Source of the DNA: Peteryoungia aggregata LMG 23059
GTDB lineage: Bacteria > Pseudomonadota > Alphaproteobacteria > Rhizobiales > Rhizobiaceae
DNA length: 64,000 bases
Direction: 5' to 3'
Assembly (NCBI RefSeq): GCF_030814435.1
Contig: NZ_JAUSUW010000005.1
Coordinates: forward strand, 62,001 to 126,000
This document shows positions 17,174 to 25,606 of the stretch, piece by piece. The notes under the pieces were generated by a model. The model made no database searches. It was not told the DNA's origin and saw only the letters and a list, made by a program, of their open reading frames with translations. Both the position numbers and the translations under genes were made by a program. Every line of letters begins with the position of its first letter. Position 1 is the stretch's first letter.

Positions 17174-20100
17174 ATGTTTGATCCGATTGGCGGCTTCAAC
17201 CGCATGATCGACCAATTCCTCGCGTACCTGGACACGGCCTACCGGATCGATGACCCGCGCGTGTCGGCGATGAGGCGGAAGCTCCTTACCGCGCCCGGAC
17301 AGCTTGCGCTCGACCCGATCTTCGAGACGGTTCCTCGGTACGAACCCATCGGATACGGACTTGAGGGGCTGATCGACGACCCGGAAGAGCGGCTCCCCAA
17401 TTTTTCGCGGCCTGAACGGCAGGCCTTCGTGGAACTCGCGCTTTCCGGCCTCTTCGACCGGGATAGGTCCAGTCAGGCGATCAAGGGAGCCTACTCGCCC
17501 TACCTCCATCAGGTCGAGATGCTGGAGAAGGGCGCGCGCGACGGAACGCCAGGCATCGTCACCTCGGGCACGGGTTCAGGTAAGACGGAAGCGTTCATGC
17601 TGCCGATCCTCGCCCAGCTTGCGCGGGAAGCCACGTCGTGGCCTGCGCCCCTGCAGCCTCTCGATGACGACTGGCTCGAAGACCGTGCCCGATTCCAGCA
17701 CCACCGCAGGAACGAGCACCCCGACAGGCCCAAGGCGGTCCGCGCCCTCATTCTCTACCCGCTTAACGCACTCGTCGAGGATCAGATGGTGCGCCTGCGC
17801 AAGGCGCTTGATTCTGACGACGCGCAGGAGGTCATGGCCCGCCACTTCAACGGGAACCGCATCTTTTTCGGGCGATACACGGGCAAGTCCCCTGTCACGG
17901 GCTTCCTGAGCCATCCGCGCAAGAGCAAGGACGAGGCATGGAAGAAGCGGAACGCGCGCGCACGCAAGGAGTTGAAGACGGAGCTGCAGCACTACCAGTC
18001 GATCCAGCGGCGGCTCGCGGCCGAAAATGATCCCGACCTGCGGTACATCTTTCCGACGACCGACGGCGCCGAACTGATCTCGCGCTGGGACATGCAGGCG
18101 ACCCCGCCGGACATCCTCGTTACCAACCAGTCGATTCTGAATGCGATGCTGGTGCGCGAGGTGGATGACCCGATCCTGTCGCAGACACGCGCATGGCTCA
18201 TGGAGAACAAGGATGCGCGCTTCTTCCTCGTGCTCGATGAGCTCCACCTCATCCGCGGATCCGCGGGTGCAGAAATGGCCGGATTGCTCAAGGTACTACT
18301 CGAGCGTCTCGGTCTCACCGATCCGGCCCACGCCCACAAGCTGCGCATTCTCGCTTCCTCAGCGTCGCTGCCGATGGACGAGGAAAACGCTCCTGCGAGC
18401 ATCGACTACCTGAAGAACATGTTCGGCGACGCTGGAACAGCCGGGGCCGAAGACATCGATGAAGCTTGGAGAAAGAGCGTTGTTTCAGGCCGCCCGATCG
18501 AAGTCCAGCGCCCCGAGGCAATGCCGTCCCGCGAAACCCTCGCTGATCTCGCACGTGCGCTAGAGGAACTCGATCATCGAAGGAGCCCTCGCGAACTCTT
18601 CGACTGCTTCCTCGCGGCGGCTGCGAGCATCCCCGGCGCTGCCGGAAAGACCCCGGCCACCTTGCTGGAGGAGGCCACGGCTACTGCGGCGGCGATGCTC
18701 GACTTCGCACTTCAGAACCCCGAAAAACCCGGTGCCAAGCTCCCGCGCACTGTCGCGGACATCGGGAATGCCCTGTTCGAAGCCGACGACAGGCTAGCTG
18801 TCCGCGGCCTGCTTGCGCTGCGCGCGATCCCCGATCTACCCGACACCGTCCTGCCAGGCGAACTCGCGCCGAAGCGTGCCAGCGTCGCGGCGCTGCCCGG
18901 CTTCAGGATGCACTGCTTCGTCCGCAACATCGAAGGCCTGTTCGCGTCCATTCATCGAGATGAGGGCGGAGCCGTCGTATGGGGCGCTCCCAGCATCGAG
19001 CGCGGCCAGAACTATGACGGGGAGAGCGATCAGGAAGGCCGCAAGCGGCTCTTCGAGATGCTTTACTGCGAGGCCTGCGGCGATCTCTATCTGGGCGGAA
19101 AGCGCGGGGAGACGGATCCCGGTTCGTCACGCAGGGTCTCACTTCTCCCTGCTCCGCAGGAGCTTGAGAAGCTTCCCGAGAGCGCGTCCTCCATACGGTT
19201 CGAGGATGCCAGCTTCCGCGAATTCGCCCTCTTCTGGCCGAGTCAGGTGCGGCCCGAAGTCGAAATTCGGACAGGCAGGACACCATATCGCTGGACACCA
19301 GGATATCTCAATCCGCGAACGGGCGTCGTGAGCGACAGGGAAGAGAAGGGCGACGTGCCCGGCCACCTGCTTCGCTGGTCAGGCGCCGACGGGTTCCAGA
19401 GCCGCACAGTCGAAGACGACGGCACCGCGGTTCCCTTCTGCTGCGCCAAGTGCGGAACCGACTATTCCGGTCGATACCGTCAGGCCAACTCCAAGAGGCG
19501 AGAAGGCCGCCTGTCGCCCATCCGAAGCTTCAGGACAGGTTTTGGAAAGACGTCCCAGCTCCTCGCCACCGAACTGGTCGCCTCGCTGAAGGCACAGGGC
19601 GGCGATGGAAAGCTGGTCGCATTCTCCGACAGCCGCGAAGATGCGGCAAATCTGGCTCTTGAGGTCGAGGTCCAGCACCAGCGCGACTTGCGCCGCGAAA
19701 TCCTCATCTCGGCGGCAACGCGCATTGCACTCGCGTACGCGTACAGTCCTGAAGACGAGGCTGAGTACCAGCGCATCAAGAAAGAGATTATCGATCTGAC
19801 GGTGGATGACAAGGATGCCGAGCATCTCCGGCCACACCTCAACGCACTCAAGAAGCGGAAGGATGCAGCGGGAATGCCTCCGAGTATTCCGCTTAAAGAG
19901 CTTTTCGAGTTCGAACGCGACAAGGTGGGCAACCTTACGCGTCCAATCCTGACGGAACTTATGAAGCTTGGCTCCACTCCGGTCGAGGGCGCCGACACGA
20001 AGCTCAATCGCATCAACAAGCGCCACGCCTGGTACGAGTTCTTCGAAAGGGATGGCAGCGATCAGATATCGTGGAAGCACGATATCCCGGAGGAACAGCT

Positions 20101-23047
20101 CAAGCTCATCCGCAAGGCGCGCGAGAGGGTGCAGGACGATCAGCCGCTGGACGCGACGGATCTACTGTTCAGCAAGACATACTTCGCGCTCGAGGAGACC
20201 GGACTTGGATGGCCGAGCTTCTATGGCCCCGAGGAGTATACCCCTGAGAAATCGCGCGACGATGCGATGCTGCGCATCTTTGCAGACGCCTATCGGATCA
20301 CGCCCAACCAGTTCCAGGACGTGACCCGCAATGCCTGGAGCAATGCGTTCGATATGCTCGGGAGAGGCGACAACAAGTTCCGCCGCCTGATGGAGAAGAT
20401 ACTCCAGCACCCGGAGCAGGAGTGCAACGACTTCCTCGACAAGCTCCGCACCACACTCGGACAGACCCGAGGCGATGGATCGATAGACATCAGCATGCTC
20501 TACTTCCGCGCCGCCGATCCGTCCGGCGCTGCCTGGCGGTGTAAACGCTGCGGCCGCGTCCATCTCCATTCCGGGTTCGGACGCTGCACGCGATGCGGGG
20601 AGACGCTCACCCGGCCCGAGGATCTCACGGCTTCGCGGATATCCGGAGAGAACTTCCTTGGGCGCAGGGTGATGCGCGCAATTTCGAGCGACGAGCCGCT
20701 TTTCAGGCTAAAGTGCGAGGAGCTTACAGGCCAGACGAACGATCCAGCCACGCGGCTGCAGCAGTTCAAAGGCGTGTTCGTTAAGGAGGACAACGAGACC
20801 GACGAGGACTTCCGCTGGCGGAGGCTTTTCGACACTGCCGATCTGCTCTCTGTCACGACGACCATGGAAGTGGGCGTCGACATCGGCTCCCTGCAGGCTG
20901 TCTATCAGGGCAACATGCCCCCGCAGCGGTTCAACTACCAGCAGCGCGTTGGCCGTGCCGGTCGCCGCGGGCAGGCGTTTTCGACCGTTTTGACCGTCTG
21001 CCGCAGCAAGAGTCATGACATCCACTACTTCCACAACCCGATCGAGATCACGGGTTCTGCTCCGCCGCCGCCTTTCATCACCACGGGGCTGACGGATATT
21101 CCGTCGCGGCTGCTGCGCAAGTTCTGGCTGGTGGAAGCCTTCCGCATCCTGCGCGAGGAATCCGGCGGCGCATGGGCGGGCGACGATGTCATTCCCGGCG
21201 ACATTCACGGCGAGTTCCTCTACTGTAGAGAATACTTCCGCGAAGACATGGACTGGCGAAACAGGCTGGCTGATTCGCTGGCGCGAACAGACCATCGGCG
21301 CATCCGTCTCGCGACGATCCTCGCCGCTGTGTCCGGCTGCGATCTACAGACGATCATCGATAAGGTTACGGCCGAGGCCGTCCTTGCCCAGATCGACGGT
21401 CTCGAGGAGGAGTTCGGGATGCAGGCGGTGGGCATCGCCGCGGCGCTCGCCGAACGCGGGTTGCTGCCGCTATACGGCATGCCAACACGGTCTCGGAACC
21501 TCTACGTCGAGCTGAAGAAGGCGAACGGGAGGGGGAACTTCGAGGCCGAGTGGGACACCATCGACCGCGACCAGGATATGGCGATCTTCGACTTCGCGCC
21601 GGGGAGCGTGCGCACGCGGGAAAAGCTGCGCCACCGATGCATAGGCTTCACTGGCGTTCTGCTCGATCCCGACCAGCACGCAACGAACTTCGACGGGCCC
21701 GTGGACCCGATCTCCGATTGGAGGAAGGACGACTTCCATCTCCGCTTCTGCGGGCAGTGCGGCGCGTGGAGCAGGGGCACCGAACACACGGTATCGTGCC
21801 ATGCCTGCGACGCGCCTCTAGCCGACACCGGGAGGAGGTGCATCACGCCCGCGGCCTATCGTACGGAACTCATCCCCACGGACGAGAACATTGCCTCCAA
21901 GATCGGCCAGCGCATGACGCTTGCGAGCCTCGGCAAGCCCGACGAGCAGAAGACCGATGCAAATCTCAGCGTCAACTTCGCGGAGCAGTCCGAGATCTTC
22001 CTCGTAAACCCCGGTTTCAGGGACGATACGGACTTCACGGGCTTCGAAGTTCAGGAGGTGCTCGACAACAACGCCCAGCGCATATGGTGGTGGGCGGACA
22101 AGCCGCTTCTGAGGCTTTCTGGACAGGCCATCGCGACTGATGTCCTCAGCGATGATCAGAACGGCCGCTACAGGGCTGTCGATGAGCCGCCAGTTAGCGC
22201 CTGGCTCGCCTCCACCAAGGTGACCAACTCTCTGCAGATCGGGCCCGTCAAGCTCAATCCCAATCTCCGCCTGCTCGACATGGACATCGGCCTCTCCATG
22301 GGGCGCCGCGAACCGTCCCGCACAAGCGTCCGCGCTGCGGCAATCTCAGCGACCGAGATCATCGTCCAGCGCGCCGCCCTCGATCTCGACATCGCGCCGG
22401 AGGAGTTCGACGCGCTTGCGCCCAACATTATGCACTCTCCGAGCGGTGAGCGGCTGCCGTATCTCCAAATATCGGACGCGCTGCCGAACGGCTCCGGCTT
22501 CTGCCGACATCTGCTTGGCAACAGCACCATTCCGGTCTCCACCCTGATCAGCAGCATCCTCAACGAGGAGGACGCATGGCCGAGAACAGACGTCGCCGAC
22601 GCAGAGCATATGAAGCGGTGCGGTGCATCCTGCTACAGGTGCCTGCAGAGGTACAACAACCGGAACTTCCACGGTCTGCTCGACTGGCGGCTCGGGCTCT
22701 CCTACCTGCGTGCGATGGTCGACCCCTGCTACGAGTGCGGGATCGACGGGAACTACGGCCACTTCGAACTGAGTGACTGGCCGGCGACCGCCAAGGAGCT
22801 TGCTCTCCAAACGAAGACCTTCATTCCCGGCAATACGATCTCGAGCGTGAAGGGGAGGCCGGACATCCCGGTCTTCTCCCTCGATGAGCGTAACAATCTC
22901 TGGGGCGTGGTCATCCATCCCCTATGGGACGCGGAACGTCTATTGGGTTCCTTGGGGCTGGATCGGCATTACATCGCGATCGACAGTTTCGAACTGTCAC
23001 GACGACCCCTTCATGTATTACAGCGCGCGCGCTCGTCCTCAAGATGA
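17174..23047 (+). CDS. druE: Druantia DruE: giant DEAD/H-box helicase with C-terminal DUF1998
   Basis: This 1957-residue superfamily 2 helicase is the hallmark Druantia protein. Motif I (TSGTGSGKTEA) is at about 131-141, motif II is DELH at 355-358, motif III-like SSASL is near 396, and motif VI (QRVGRAGRRGQ) begins near 1257. Several Cys pairs suggest zinc ribbons: CEACG near 635, CCAKCG near 757, CKRCG with CTRCGE near 1118-1140, and CGQCG with CHACD near 1526. The DUF1998 signature (CGASCYRCLQRYNN) lies near 1816-1829, close to the C-terminus, which ends with SFELSRRPLHVLQ. Such helicases are thought to act on invading phage DNA by an unknown mechanism. The length is in the normal DruE range and the frame is intact. 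Confidence 0.9.
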   Translation: MFDPIGGFNRMIDQFLAYLDTAYRIDDPRVSAMRRKLLTAPGQLALDPIFETVPRYEPIGYGLEGLIDDPEERLPNFSRPERQAFVELALSGLFDRDRSSQAIKGAYSPYLHQVEMLEKGARDGTPGIVTSGTGSGKTEAFMLPILAQLAREATSWPAPLQPLDDDWLEDRARFQHHRRNEHPDRPKAVRALILYPLNALVEDQMVRLRKALDSDDAQEVMARHFNGNRIFFGRYTGKSPVTGFLSHPRKSKDEAWKKRNARARKELKTELQHYQSIQRRLAAENDPDLRYIFPTTDGAELISRWDMQATPPDILVTNQSILNAMLVREVDDPILSQTRAWLMENKDARFFLVLDELHLIRGSAGAEMAGLLKVLLERLGLTDPAHAHKLRILASSASLPMDEENAPASIDYLKNMFGDAGTAGAEDIDEAWRKSVVSGRPIEVQRPEAMPSRETLADLARALEELDHRRSPRELFDCFLAAAASIPGAAGKTPATLLEEATATAAAMLDFALQNPEKPGAKLPRTVADIGNALFEADDRLAVRGLLALRAIPDLPDTVLPGELAPKRASVAALPGFRMHCFVRNIEGLFASIHRDEGGAVVWGAPSIERGQNYDGESDQEGRKRLFEMLYCEACGDLYLGGKRGETDPGSSRRVSLLPAPQELEKLPESASSIRFEDASFREFALFWPSQVRPEVEIRTGRTPYRWTPGYLNPRTGVVSDREEKGDVPGHLLRWSGADGFQSRTVEDDGTAVPFCCAKCGTDYSGRYRQANSKRREGRLSPIRSFRTGFGKTSQLLATELVASLKAQGGDGKLVAFSDSREDAANLALEVEVQHQRDLRREILISAATRIALAYAYSPEDEAEYQRIKKEIIDLTVDDKDAEHLRPHLNALKKRKDAAGMPPSIPLKELFEFERDKVGNLTRPILTELMKLGSTPVEGADTKLNRINKRHAWYEFFERDGSDQISWKHDIPEEQLKLIRKARERVQDDQPLDATDLLFSKTYFALEETGLGWPSFYGPEEYTPEKSRDDAMLRIFADAYRITPNQFQDVTRNAWSNAFDMLGRGDNKFRRLMEKILQHPEQECNDFLDKLRTTLGQTRGDGSIDISMLYFRAADPSGAAWRCKRCGRVHLHSGFGRCTRCGETLTRPEDLTASRISGENFLGRRVMRAISSDEPLFRLKCEELTGQTNDPATRLQQFKGVFVKEDNETDEDFRWRRLFDTADLLSVTTTMEVGVDIGSLQAVYQGNMPPQRFNYQQRVGRAGRRGQAFSTVLTVCRSKSHDIHYFHNPIEITGSAPPPPFITTGLTDIPSRLLRKFWLVEAFRILREESGGAWAGDDVIPGDIHGEFLYCREYFREDMDWRNRLADSLARTDHRRIRLATILAAVSGCDLQTIIDKVTAEAVLAQIDGLEEEFGMQAVGIAAALAERGLLPLYGMPTRSRNLYVELKKANGRGNFEAEWDTIDRDQDMAIFDFAPGSVRTREKLRHRCIGFTGVLLDPDQHATNFDGPVDPISDWRKDDFHLRFCGQCGAWSRGTEHTVSCHACDAPLADTGRRCITPAAYRTELIPTDENIASKIGQRMTLASLGKPDEQKTDANLSVNFAEQSEIFLVNPGFRDDTDFTGFEVQEVLDNNAQRIWWWADKPLLRLSGQAIATDVLSDDQNGRYRAVDEPPVSAWLASTKVTNSLQIGPVKLNPNLRLLDMDIGLSMGRREPSRTSVRAAAISATEIIVQRAALDLDIAPEEFDALAPNIMHSPSGERLPYLQISDALPNGSGFCRHLLGNSTIPVSTLISSILNEEDAWPRTDVADAEHMKRCGASCYRCLQRYNNRNFHGLLDWRLGLSYLRAMVDPCYECGIDGNYGHFELSDWPATAKELALQTKTFIPGNTISSVKGRPDIPVFSLDERNNLWGVVIHPLWDAERLLGSLGLDRHYIAIDSFELSRRPLHVLQRARSSSR

Positions 23048-23091
23048 GGTTGCGACGGTTCGAAGGTTTTTGGACGAACGAGGCTATCTTG

Positions 23092-23961
23092 TTAGAACAC
23101 CAAATCGAGATCAACTAGCGGCTTGCCGACAATGATCAGGTGTTCTGGACTCTTGATACTGGGATAGAGCTGAAAGTAGACCGCTATCGAACCCGCAGCC
23201 GGTCCCGTAGTTAATCTACCCATGGATATCTGCAGGGTGTTCTCAGGGTTTTCAGTGAACTCATGAACGCCCGACATGTCCCCGACATACAGGCCTACGT
23301 CATCGGATCGGTTCAGAATGATGTCGGTCAGGTAAGGCTGGAAGGCATCGGGGCCGATCTTGGCCGACACAAATGCATGCGCAGTCTTAGCAAGGAACCG
23401 CTGGTACTGCACCTTGTTGATTTTGCCGAGCCTCATGGCCACGTGGTTGGCTCCTGTCTCTTCTCGGATCTTTCTGATTAGAGCATTGACTTCGCTCTCG
23501 ATAAAATACGTCCAAGGCTGATCGGGTCGACTAACGGTCTCCCCAAGGATCCGCGCGGGCGGCGACTGCCACAGGTTGATTATCAGCGGTGCTTCGTCGA
23601 TTGGGATCGTCCGCTCCCCGAGATCCCGAACGGTGTTGGCATCGTCATCGACCTCAACGAAGTGGATGACGACGTCCTTGACGCGATCCTTCTTGTTGCG
23701 GGTCGGTGCATCCACCTGCGCGCGGAAGGCGCCAAGCTGATGCCGCAGAACATTCTGTTCGTAGCGTGTGATCTTCTTTTGGCAGACCGTGCAGCAGGAG
23801 TCCTCGAAGATCAGAGTGTCGGCTGCCAAAGCATATGGGATCACGTGTTCGTCGGTCAGCTCCTCCGGCGACAGAATTTCGTAGCAGTAGATGCACTTCC
23901 CTGGCGACGGGACGATGGGTGCCTTCTCTCGTTGTTGCAAGTCAAATTCATCTACGAGCAT
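23092..23961 (-). CDS. HNH-type endonuclease-like protein
   Basis: This 289-residue protein has an N-terminal HNH/zinc-finger nuclease core: CIYC at 23-26, then EHVIP at 38-42, and a second Cys pair at C56/C57 and C60. That is the layout of HNH_5-like proteins of defence loci (two CxxC knuckles around an EHxIP strand). The rest (80-289) is an unknown domain of mixed strands and helices, possibly for sensing or substrate binding. It lies convergent to druE with a 44-base gap and ahead of the Pycsar operon, on the same strand as the latter but 300 bases away, so it may be an independent defence gene. Nuclease activity is predicted from the motif only. Confidence 0.68.
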   Translation of the reverse strand: MLVDEFDLQQREKAPIVPSPGKCIYCYEILSPEELTDEHVIPYALAADTLIFEDSCCTVCQKKITRYEQNVLRHQLGAFRAQVDAPTRNKKDRVKDVVIHFVEVDDDANTVRDLGERTIPIDEAPLIINLWQSPPARILGETVSRPDQPWTYFIESEVNALIRKIREETGANHVAMRLGKINKVQYQRFLAKTAHAFVSAKIGPDAFQPYLTDIILNRSDDVGLYVGDMSGVHEFTENPENTLQISMGRLTTGPAAGSIAVYFQLYPSIKSPEHLIIVGKPLVDLDLVF

Positions 23962-24216
23962 GTGTGGGGTCTTCCTCGATCAGATTATTTGCGTTGGATC
24001 GCTAGCCCGACCCTGTATCCGCCTTCTCTACTCGCGAAAAACCAAGCTTACATCTATCAGCAGCCCGCAATTCGACAAGCAAGGCCTAGTGAAAGTAGCG
24101 CTGCCTCGTTCGAGAGCTTCAGGTCCTCTGGATCAGGAACAATAGTTCCGTTGCGAGTAGTCTACGTCGTGCTGAAATTCGAGCGAATCTCGTCGGCGAT
24201 GGCCAATTTTATGCCC

Positions 24217-24783
24217 TCAACAATGCAACTGAGTGATCGCCCAATGGACGCAGGCTACCAGCGGAGGAATAGCCATGCAGCCGAATGCTGCCAGGACAAA
24301 AGACCCAGCCCAGTTGAAGGAACGAAACTTCCGGTGTGCAATCTTGGCATGGATCGCTGTCTGCACGGCCAGATCGCGCAAGTAGGTCTCTGTAGCGGAG
24401 TCGTTTCCGGTCGGCATGTAGAGCTCGGCCGCCATATGTGGATAAGCAGCGGTTCCTGCCCTGTCGATGTCTCCGAAATAGAGAAGGTTCTTATAGTCGT
24501 CCTCCCGCTTGTGCATTTGGTCAAGAAACTTCGGCATCAAGGATTTCAGGCTGATCACGGCGGCGATGAATAGAAGCGGCAAGGCCGCTGTAAACGCGTA
24601 GTCGTAACCGAAAGGAAGCTCCCCTTGAGCTCTTAGAAGTGTAATGATAGCTCCCATCCAGACGGAGCAGAAGGTGAGGAGGGCAGCATTCTTAGCCTCG
24701 GCAAATTTGGCGAAGTCGATCATCCTGCCGTGGTTGGCCGAGAGCAGCTTCTCATATGCTTCCTGTTGGTCGTTCTTAGCCAT
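24217..24783 (-). CDS. pycTM: Pycsar-type membrane effector (PycTM-like, DUF5706 family)
   Basis: This 188-residue membrane protein has transmembrane segments at about 33-50 and 62-79 and a third near 157-177. The FAEAKNAALLTFCS start of the first helix and the linker YKNLLYFGDI...YLRDLAVQTAIHAKIAHRKF match the Pycsar TM effector pattern (a DxKA-type helix start, then an LYFGDI strip and a helix ending in KY/KF). In Pycsar the cyclic pyrimidine signal made by the cyclase opens or clusters the effector, damaging the inner membrane and stopping phage. The start at 24783 (MAKND) fits the family and lies 10 bases after the previous gene's stop. The frame is open further upstream but would overlap the E2-like gene. 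Confidence 0.75.
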   Translation of the reverse strand: MAKNDQQEAYEKLLSANHGRMIDFAKFAEAKNAALLTFCSVWMGAIITLLRAQGELPFGYDYAFTAALPLLFIAAVISLKSLMPKFLDQMHKREDDYKNLLYFGDIDRAGTAAYPHMAAELYMPTGNDSATETYLRDLAVQTAIHAKIAHRKFRSFNWAGSFVLAAFGCMAIPPLVACVHWAITQLHC

Positions 24784-24793
24784 CCTCTTTTCC

Positions 24794-25606
24794 TCAGCCG
24801 GGAATCCGTGCAAGCGGGCAATCGTCCATTGTGCCGCAGCAGACCTGACTGGCGGCGCGCAAATACGTGTAGAAGTCGGCTTCTGCTTTTTGCCAGCGGT
24901 CCATGTTGAGGACGAGTTCGGCAAGCAGCCGCGCATGGTCATCACATGAGGCCAGCGGGAGACGACGAACATCAGCATGTTCGCATTTGCATCTTTGACG
25001 CAGCGCCATCACACGTCGCACGGTGGGCACGACGGTGACCACGCGTCGGCCGTCCTGGAGAAGTGCGATACGGTCCCGGCGGCGCCCGCGCCCCAAACGA
25101 AGGCGATCGTCTCTCAGCAAGGCCACGAACTTGGGACCAAGTGCCGCGGCATTCTCCTCGGCCATCGCCTGGAAACGCGCAGCCTCCGAACCATGCGCGC
25201 GAGCGTCAGCCTTGCCCGGCCAGCGCCGTAGCACGGCTGCTGAACGTTGGCGGAGCAGAAAGGTTAGAAGCTTTCCCCACCAAGCCTCCGCATCCTCCTG
25301 GTCCTCGATCTGCGTTGGTTCAACTTCACCCCAGTAGAGGCAGAACGTGCCGCCTCGATTGATGTGCCGCTCTGCGCAGAAAGACGGCAGGAGGGTCACC
25401 TCCGCCTCTCTTACAGACACCGTCTCTCCCTCCCGTGAGATTTCTAGGATGAACTCGGATGAGGGAGCGCCGGATGCGTTGGGTGGACGGACACCGTATA
25501 TCGCTCGTTGTTCATTACCAGAGATGAGCCGGGCGTGGTTCTTATGCGCCACGCTGTGAAGATGTTCGATAGGCGACAACGCTGTGGCCTCAATCGATCT
25601 TCGCAT
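24794..25606 (-). CDS. E2-like (ubiquitin-conjugating fold) cysteine-rich protein, middle gene of the Pycsar operon
   Basis: This is a 270-residue protein. The stretch LLPSFCAERHINRGGTFCL (72-90) aligns in pattern with the active-site strip of eukaryotic E2 enzymes (HPNI...G-x-I-C-L), placing a candidate catalytic Cys at C89 with H81 before it. It is followed by the helical AEAWWGKLLTFLLRQ and RRWPGK. The C-terminus is cysteine-rich (CKC at 206-208, C221, CC at 256-257, C263) and ends in Gly, suggesting a zinc-binding tail. It recalls proteins named E2 domain-associated cysteine-rich. The start at 25606 overlaps the cyclase gene by 17 bases; a longer frame (to 25726) would overlap by 137 and is unlikely. 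Known Pycsar loci lack such a gene. E2 assignment is motif-based. Confidence 0.6.
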   Translation of the reverse strand: MRRSIEATALSPIEHLHSVAHKNHARLISGNEQRAIYGVRPPNASGAPSSEFILEISREGETVSVREAEVTLLPSFCAERHINRGGTFCLYWGEVEPTQIEDQEDAEAWWGKLLTFLLRQRSAAVLRRWPGKADARAHGSEAARFQAMAEENAAALGPKFVALLRDDRLRLGRGRRRDRIALLQDGRRVVTVVPTVRRVMALRQRCKCEHADVRRLPLASCDDHARLLAELVLNMDRWQKAEADFYTYLRAASQVCCGTMDDCPLARIPG

